DNA from: Piliocolobus tephrosceles
Lineage: Eukaryota > Chordata > Mammalia > Primates > Cercopithecidae
Reading direction: 5' to 3'
Length of the DNA: 64,000 bases
NCBI RefSeq assembly: GCF_002776525.5
Contig: NC_045444.1
Location: 28,616,702 to 28,680,701, forward strand
Shown here: positions 57,335 through 64,000 of the stretch, in pieces
Numbering within the stretch: position 1 is the stretch's first letter
Layout of the letters: each line of letters opens with the position of its first letter
The notes under the pieces: model-generated
What the model saw: the letters and a program-made list of their open reading frames with translations, nothing else
Told to the model about the DNA's origin: nothing
Databases searched by the model: none
Translations under genes and position numbers: made by a program

Positions 57335-58094
57335 TGAAGCAGGATATTTCCCTGACCCCTTCTCGGAACTCGTGACAGGGATGCCTCGTTTACTCAGCCC
57401 GCTCGCTGCTCTCAACTCCTCGCGGGAGAGAGTGCACGAGCGAACGAGTACGGGAGCTGGAATGAATGAGTGCTGAAATCGGCCGGCCACTTCGGTGCTG
57501 GTAGGATCCAGCTCCACGCACTCGGACCTGCAGCGTTCCACCCTTCGTGGGAGGGAGCGCACAGGTGAGCCGGTGTAGGAACTGGTCCCACGCTTTAGAA
57601 CCGGCAGGAGTGAACTCCATGCAGGCCCCACAGCAGAGTCCAAGCGGGGGTGCCTGCGACTCTCAAAGCCCCAGAGAGCATGTTACTGTGCTCTTTTAGC
57701 TCTGCTGTCCGCAGGCGGCATAAGTGTTAATAGCCCAGTGGGGCCTCTGCCTTTTCACACGAGGCAGGTGCCTTCCACCAGCTAGGGCAAAGGGCCAGTG
57801 TTGCGCCAGATTCCTCTCGAAGTTACGCTGTCAAGCTTTCCCCCTGAAGTCAAGCCACTTCTCTCCTATGCCTAGCTGTATCCTGTCTACTGGCTGAGTC
57901 TTGGATTTATACAGGCACAGGATGGGGCGGGGTGGGGCCATGGGTGGTTTAGGAAAAGGCAACATTTCAGCGGGAAAATGGGGATTAGAAGTTCTCACCT
58001 GGGCTATGGTTTCAGGTTTTTCAGCTTCAGGGTGGGAATTCCTGGGGACCCACTCTTTTCTGCCTAGATTTTCTCTGCCCACTGTTCCTTATCA
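57335..58094 (-). mobile_element. Solo ERV LTR, about 760 bp, minus strand, CpG-bearing
   Basis: On the minus strand it begins TGATAAGGAACAGTGGGCAG and ends ATATCCTGCTTCA, a TG...CA LTR. It has TTTTCCCGCTGAAATGTTGC, CTGTATAAATCCAAGACTCA (TATA-like, around 57905), and CTCACCTGTGCGCTCCCTCC downstream. Flanks CTAA (57331-57334) and CTAG (58095-58098) could be a 4-bp target duplication with one change. It shares ordered blocks with the split LTR at 10068-11240. It is an island of high GC and CpG in AT-rich DNA. The long open frames on its minus strand are non-retroviral and probably chance. Confidence 0.8.
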
Positions 58095-59198
58095 CTAGTA
58101 CACAAATCTTGGTGTACTTCAAATAGTGTAATCCAAATAGTGTAATCCAATTTAGATAAATTGGAAGGAGTAAAATTTCTGGGACAGAAAACAATGCATA
58201 TTTCCCATATATCTTCTTAAATTATCCTCTAGAAAGATTTTATTACTTATTTATTATCATCATTCAACAAGTGGCTGATTTCCTTTTCTTTGAATCTTTA
58301 ATGAAAATAAGCATAATTTTAAATCATTTTGCAGATTTGATATATAAAATATGGTCTCATCTTTATAGTGTGAAACATTAGTGAGATTGAGGTGTTTTTG
58401 TTTGTTTTGTTTCCTTTTCCTGAATTCATGGGGCACAGACATTTCTCCTTTATAAACTGCCTGTCGGTGCTCTGTGGCTGGGTTGCTCTTGGTACATTGT
58501 CCTTTTTCTGTGTAAAAACTCTTAGTAAAAACTCTTTCATATGGGACAGATATCACTCCTCTTCCCCATCTGGTTTGCCTTGCAATTTTGTCTGTCTTTT
58601 TAATACAGAATTTTAAATGTTTATAAATCTGTTGGTATGTTCCTTTGAATTTTCTTCTGTTTTATACTTAGAAATTTCTGTTTTGAAAATCATGAGTATG
58701 TAAATATAATTTTTTCATTTTTGCATTTTGGAAATGTCATAATTAAGAGGTGATAATTGTGACATGATCTGAGGACTGTTTCTGTATTTACTATCATATC
58801 TCATTTGTCTCACTGATATATCTTTTACTAGAATTAGTCTCGTGTACTGCACTTTATAATATGCTATATTATATAAAACATATAAGATACTATTACAAGA
58901 TAATGTAGCATATTCCTCGCTATACTTTTCTATTTCAAAATTTACTGTGTTCACCCATATATTCTATATAAATTTTAAAACATTTTGTCATGTCCCAAAA
59001 AATAGTGCCTTGGAATTTTTATTTTGACATTACTAAAACTAAAATATTATTTAGGGATAATTGATTAGAAGCAACATGATATTTCTCTCATTTTTTTTTA
59101 TATTTTCTCTAAATTGTTTTGTAGTCTTTTTCATCTAATATCACATGTATGATTTTTCCTATATATTTTGTATTTTATGTCTGGCTTATTTTACATTC
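58095..59198 (-). mobile_element. Ancient L1M sequence, antisense, patchy
   Basis: AAATTGGAAGGAGTAAAATT, then TCTGGGACAGAAAACAATGC resembles the old antisense L1 after the LTR. ATAAATCTGTTGGTATGTTC and CCTTGGAATTTTTATTTTGA further on fit the same orientation. Highly diverged; the 58260-58600 part is unclear. Confidence 0.5.
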
Positions 59199-59463
59199 TT
59201 TTTTTTTTTTTTTTTTTTTTTTGAAACGGAGTCTCACTCTGTCATCCAGGACGGAGTGCAGTGACACCTTCTCGGCTCACTGCAACCAATTCTGCCTCAG
59301 TCACCTCTTTAGCTGGGACTACAGGTGTGCACCACCATGCCTGTCTAACTTTTGTATTTTTAGTAGAGACGGGGTTTCACCATGTTGTTCAGGCTGGTCT
59401 CGAACTCCTGACCTCGTGATCCACCCACCTTGGCCTCCCAAAGTGCTGGGACTACAGGCGTGA
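59199..59463 (-). mobile_element. Alu, antisense, left half of an inverted pair
   Basis: T24 tract, GAAACGGAGTCTCACTCTGT, GCTGGGACTACAGGTGTGCA, CGAACTCCTGACCTCGTGAT and GGGACTACAGGCGTGA. It lacks its last bases (normally GCCACCGCGCCCGGCC) and passes straight into the next Alu. A deletion lies after TGCAACCAATTCTGCCTCAG. Confidence 0.93.
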
Positions 59464-59797
<334 letters not shown>

Positions 59798-59803
59798 TTA
59801 TTC

Positions 59804-60208
59804 TACTACAAAGACACATGCACACGTATGTTTATTGCAGCACTATTCACAATAGCAAAGACTTGGAATCAACCCAAATGTCCATCAGTGACAGACTGGA
59901 TTAAGAAAATGTGGCACATATACACCATGGAATACTATGCAGCCATAAAAAAGGATGAGTTTGCGTCCTTTGTAGGGACATGGATGCAGCTGGAAACCAT
60001 CATTCTTAGCAAACTATCACAAGAAGAGAAAACCAAACACCACATGTTCTCACTCATAGGTGGGAACTGAACAATGAGCTCACTTGGACNNNNNNNNNNN
60101 NNNNNNNNNNNNNNNNNNNNNNNNNNNNNNNNNNNNNNNNNNNNNNNNNNNNNNNNNNNNNNNNNNNNNNNNNNNNNNNNNNNNNNNNNAAAAAAAAAAA
60201 AAAAAAAA
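59804..60208 (+). mobile_element. L1PA-type LINE-1 3' fragment, sense, with gap
   Basis: Sense ORF2 end: TGTTTATTGCAGCACTATTC, ACAATAGCAAAGACTTGGAA, then a frame reading WIKKMWHIYTMEYYAAIKK and ending FSLIGGN-stop at 60070, the C-terminus of L1 ORF2p. CACTTGGAC follows, then 100 N, then an A tail. It is a severely 5'-truncated, young-looking insertion. The reverse transcriptase and endonuclease domains are absent. Confidence 0.94.
60090..60189. other. Assembly gap, 100 N, in the L1PA 3' UTR
   Basis: The gap replaces the L1 3' UTR between CACTTGGAC and the poly(A) tail. The normal segment is longer than 100 bp and contains a G-rich stretch that is hard to sequence, so the N count is nominal. 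Confidence 0.98.
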
Positions 60209-60279
60209 GACTGCCCTGAATTGGCCTGGTTATCCTGGACCCCCTATTTTTTATATATATTTTTGAATGCATCTAAATA

Positions 60280-60545
60280 AATTTAGAATAAATCCATTGT
60301 GTTCCATAAAACCCCTGTTGGGATTTCAACTGAATTGCAATTAAATTTTAGATCAGTTTTAGAAGAATTGACTCAATAGTGAGCCTTCCTACCCAAGACC
60401 ATGACATTTATTTCCATTTATTTATGGTTTCTTTAATGCTTCTCAAAATTTTTTATTTTCTCGATTATGGAAATGCACATTATAGTTTGACAAATTCCTA
60501 AGTACTTTTAATTCTTTTGTCATTCCACTTTATCATTTTTGTTGT
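60280..60545 (-). mobile_element. Ancient L1M fragment, antisense
   Basis: TTGGGATTTCAACTGAATTG, ATTTTAGATCAGTTTTAGAA, GAATTGACTCAATAGTGAGC and CTAAGTACTTTTAATTC match the antisense L1 ORF2 order found in the 49.2-49.4 kb element, but more decayed. Confidence 0.65.
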
Positions 60546-60547
60546 TG

Positions 60548-60847
60548 TTTTAAAAGACAGGGTCTCGCTCTGTCACCCAGGCTGGAGTGTACTGATGTGA
60601 TTATAGCTCACTGCAGCCTCAACGTTCTGGACTCAAGTGATCCTCCCACCTCAGCCTCTGGAGTAGCTAGGACTACAGGTATGTGCTACAGTGCCTGGCT
60701 AATTTTTAAGTGTTAAATTTTTAAAAATGTTGTAGAAACAGTGTTTTGCTACATTCCCCAGGCTGGTCTCAAACTCCTGGCCCCAAGCAATCTTCCTGCC
60801 TCAGCTTCCCATACTTGGATTATACGCATAAGCCATTGCACCAGCTC
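60548..60847 (-). mobile_element. AluJ-like element, antisense
   Basis: AAAGACAGGGTCTCGCTCTG, GACTCAAGTGATCCTCCCAC, GGACTACAGGTATGTGCTAC and CAGGCTGGTCTCAAACTCCT. Both arms are present and divergence is high. Confidence 0.93.
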
Positions 60848-60958
60848 CATGTGTTATCTGTTTAAAATTTAATATTTAACTGATAGTACTCTATATACAT
60901 GAATTTGACTGATACACATTTTTAATATAGGAAATTATGTGCAAATGAGCACACTTTT

Positions 60959-61271
60959 CTCTTTCCTTCCTTCTTTCCTTCCTTCTTTTCTTTCCTTTTT
61001 CTTTCTTTTCCTTTCTTTCTTTCTTTCTCTTTTCTTTCATTCTTCTTTCTCTTTCTCTCTCTCTCTTTCTGTCTCTCTTTCTCTCTCTCTTTCTCTCTTA
61101 CCCTCTCTCTTTCTCTCTCCCTTCCTTCCTGCCTTCCTTTCTTTCTTTCCTTCCTCCCTCCCTCCCTTCCTCTGTCCTTTCTTTCCTTCTTTCCTTCTTT
61201 CTTTCTTTCTGTCTGTCTGTCTTTCTTTCCTTCCTTCCTTCCTTCTTTCCTCCTTCCTTTCTTTCCTTCCT

Positions 61272-61358
<87 letters not shown>

Positions 61359-61493
61359 CTTTCTTTCTTTCCTTTCTTCCTTCCTTCCTTCCTTCCTTCC
61401 TTCCTTCCTTCCTTCCTTCCTTNNNNNNNNNNCTTCCTTCCTTCCTTCCTTCCTTCCTTCCTTCCTTCCTTCCTTCCTTCCTTTCATCTTCTT
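60959..61493. repeat. 535-bp polypyrimidine tract of TTTC, TTCC and CT repeats
   Basis: The + strand is nearly all C and T: mixed blocks to about 61270, a long TTTC array (about 61275-61360), then a TTCC array to 61480 interrupted by a 10-N gap. It is fused to the T end of the antisense Alu beginning at 61498, so it likely grew from that Alu tail. Lys/Glu/Arg- or Phe/Leu/Ser-only frames of more than 200 codons across it are repeat artefacts. Confidence 0.97.
61423..61432. other. Assembly gap, 10 N, in the TTCC array
   Basis: The gap sits in the middle of a pure TTCC repeat, so the true array length is unknown. Confidence 0.98.
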
Positions 61494-61497
61494 TCTC

Positions 61498-62120
<623 letters not shown>

Positions 62121-62219
62121 TGAATTTATGGATGTGTGTGTGGGGATGTATTAAGTCTCTTTTTTCTTTCAATTTTTGTGGAAATTATACACTTATTCTT
62201 TGTTATTTTAACAATTACT

Positions 62220-63120
62220 CTGGCTATTTTAACATGCAAACATAATGAAATTTAGAATTAGCCATTTTTATAACTCACCTTCTGACTAGTTGAAGAAATG
62301 AGAGTGCTTTAATATCAAACAGCCAACTCTTTACTTATACACTATTGCTGTTCGTTATAGCATTTTTAGTCTAGCTTCCTCCCTCCTCTCTCTCTCTTTC
62401 TCTCTCACTAATCTTTGCTATTTCTCCCTACAATTCAGAATTTTATTTATCGATGAAGTACATATATAATTTATTACAATTCATTTTAATGAAGAACTTT
62501 TAGTGGTAAATTGTATTAGTCTTCAGGAAAAAGCACTTTTATTGATACTTTTTTCTCATTACTTAAAAATGGTTTCACTTAATATAGAATTCTATGTTGA
62601 CAGTAATTTTCTTTCAGGAAGTAGAAAATATTAAGTTACAGTCTTTTGACTTCTATTACTGCTGTTAAGCATTCAGCTACCTCTTACTACTTTGCCCTTA
62701 AGGGCTCTTTGTCTTTAATGATCTGCACTTTTATTATGATGTGTCTAGGCAGTTATTTATTCTATTTCTTTATTTGCTGTCTATCCAAGATTATAGGATT
62801 AATGTTTTAAGTTCTAGAAAATTCAGAAGTATCATTTATTCAATTATTACCTCTTTCTATTATTTCCTTTTTAAAATAAAACAATATATGTTAGAATTTT
62901 CCACTCTCTCACGTATGCCTTTAACCTCATATTTTCTATTTCTTTCTATTTCTATTTCTGGGATGCAATCTTGTTTAACAATTCTAAAACATATTTTTTA
63001 GTTTCTAAAAGTTCTATTATTTTTCTTTTCAAAATTCCTTCCATTTGTGATCTTTTGAATGTACTTCTGCTTTAGGCATTAGTAATGAACATTCTGGTTT
63101 CCCATTGAGGTTCCCTTCAT
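62220..63120 (-). mobile_element. Ancient L1M-like sequence, antisense
   Basis: AGAATTCTATGTTGACAGTA, then TTTTCTTTCAGGAAGTAGAA, TTTGACTTCTATTACTGCTG, AGGGCTCTTTGTCTTTAATG and ATTATGATGTGTCTAGGCAG follow an old antisense L1 consensus from memory. Divergent. Confidence 0.5.
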
Positions 63121-63924
63121 CAGCTGTTCTGCCTGGTGGCTGCCACCAACAATTTTAGCTACCTCCCTCCTCATACTTTGGGGTCAGGCCACACACTATA
63201 AAGGATTGGGAAAAAAATGAAAATATGAAAAACTTACACTTTGTATCAGTCAGGAGAAGGATAATCTTCACACTACAGTTTATGCTCCAGAAGCCGCCCC
63301 TTCTCCGTGGGTTAGACCATGACTAGAAGTTTCCTGATACCATTCCCCTGCCCAGCTCTTTTGGTGATCCCCTTCACTTCCTCTGTTACAGGTTTCCCTG
63401 ATAAGCACTGCTTCAATAAAACATAGTCATCCAAATCCCAGTCTCAAGCACGCTATTGTGGGAACCTGATCTAAGTCAGCATTTTCCTTATCTAATCACA
63501 AATACTTTATAGTCCGTATCTAATATATAATGAATGTACAGTTGTTTCTATTGGAGTTCACGTATGATGCCTTGTTTCCTTTGTAGTTTTGTGATTGATA
63601 GCTTTGAACTGCTCATTTACCTTGACCTTTTGAATTCTTTGAAAACTGAGTTGTCTGATTTTCCAGAGTTTTTGTTTGCTTCTGCCAGTTGCACAGAATC
63701 ACTGAGAAGAACATTTAAAATTCTTATTTTTTGTTTTATTCAGATCACATTAGTAGGATTTATCTGAATACATATAATATATAAACATATATTTATAAAA
63801 ATAAAAACATAAAATATGAAATACATAATACAGTATAAAATCTGTGTGAACATGATCATTAAATATATATTTACATAGTATAAATATAATAAATATTTAA
63901 AGCAATTGTATTTTTAAAAAATTT
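63121..63924. other. Intronic sequence, nothing recognised
   Basis: It includes an AT-rich stretch (63760-63920) with many ATA words. No exon of KYNU was found up to the window end. Confidence 0.45.
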
Positions 63925-64000
63925 CCTCTAAAGAAAAACAGAATACATGTGCAGGTTTGTTACATAGATATACGTGTGCCATGGTGGTTTGCTGAACCTA
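63925..64000 (-). mobile_element. L1PA-type LINE-1 3' end, antisense, runs off the window
   Basis: ACAGAATACATGTGCAGGTT, TGTTACATAGATATACGTGT and GCCATGGTGGTTTGCTGAAC are the reverse complement of the primate L1 3' UTR. The rest lies beyond base 64000. Confidence 0.88.

Noticed and set aside
57278..57643. 121-codon minus-strand open frame in GC-rich DNA
   Set aside because: It lies in the ERV LTR, has no Gag, Pol or Env similarity, and GC-rich LTRs have few stops by chance.
59828..60070. Open frame with clear protein similarity
   Set aside because: It is the C-terminal end of L1 ORF2 in a truncated insertion, described as a mobile element and not as a host gene.

Overview
This is mammalian nuclear DNA, AT-rich and crowded with Alu, L1, MIR, L2, hAT/mariner and LTR elements. 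The youngest Alus (28.2, 34.7, 45.4 and 52.7 kb) carry variants I associate with the AluYRa-type subfamilies of Old World monkeys, so a macaque- or baboon-like species is the best guess. I cannot name the species. Four runs of N (10, 100, 100 and 10 bases) mark assembly gaps, all inside repeats.

The only supported gene is KYNU (kynureninase), on the + strand. Two consecutive internal coding exons lie at 20814-20912 and 21665-21738, separated by a 752-bp phase-0 intron. They encode the core of the pyridoxal-phosphate site, including the Schiff-base lysine. The rest of the window would be the two large flanking KYNU introns: at least 20.8 kb upstream and at least 42.2 kb downstream. I read for the neighbouring exons and did not find them. 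No bacterial-type, CRISPR or operon-like system is present.

Layout. 0-9 kb: intron with an old Alu, two MIRs, microsatellites and a foldback structure (7.7-8.3 kb). 9.1-12.8 kb: a cluster of ERV LTRs, one LTR nested in another. 12.9-17.8 kb: AT/GT microsatellites, a 77-bp duplicated segment, an Alu monomer abutting an LTR, and a hAT fragment. 19.3-20.7 kb: a hAT/Charlie-like transposon ending about 120 bp before the first exon. 20.8-21.7 kb: the exons. 21.7-34.6 kb: a quieter intron with an MST-type solo LTR, an AluY and an unidentified coding-like relic at 31.3 kb. 34.6-47 kb: many Alus, MIR/L2 fragments, a MADE1 hairpin and a mosaic AluY. 47.3-63.1 kb: minus-strand L1 sequence of several ages, interrupted by Alus, two LTRs, a nearly spacerless inverted Alu pair, an L1PA 3' fragment and a 535-bp pyrimidine tract. 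The window ends inside another L1PA.

The points most worth a second look are the KYNU exon boundary at the catalytic lysine, the MADE1 hairpin, the AluY carrying a 42-bp copy of its host Alu, the inverted Alu pair, the 7.7-8.3 kb foldback, the 77-bp duplication, the nested LTR with TATA and poly(A) signals, and the 31.3 kb relic. Repeat family names come from remembered consensus sequences; boundaries are approximate unless a target-site duplication (TSD) is given.
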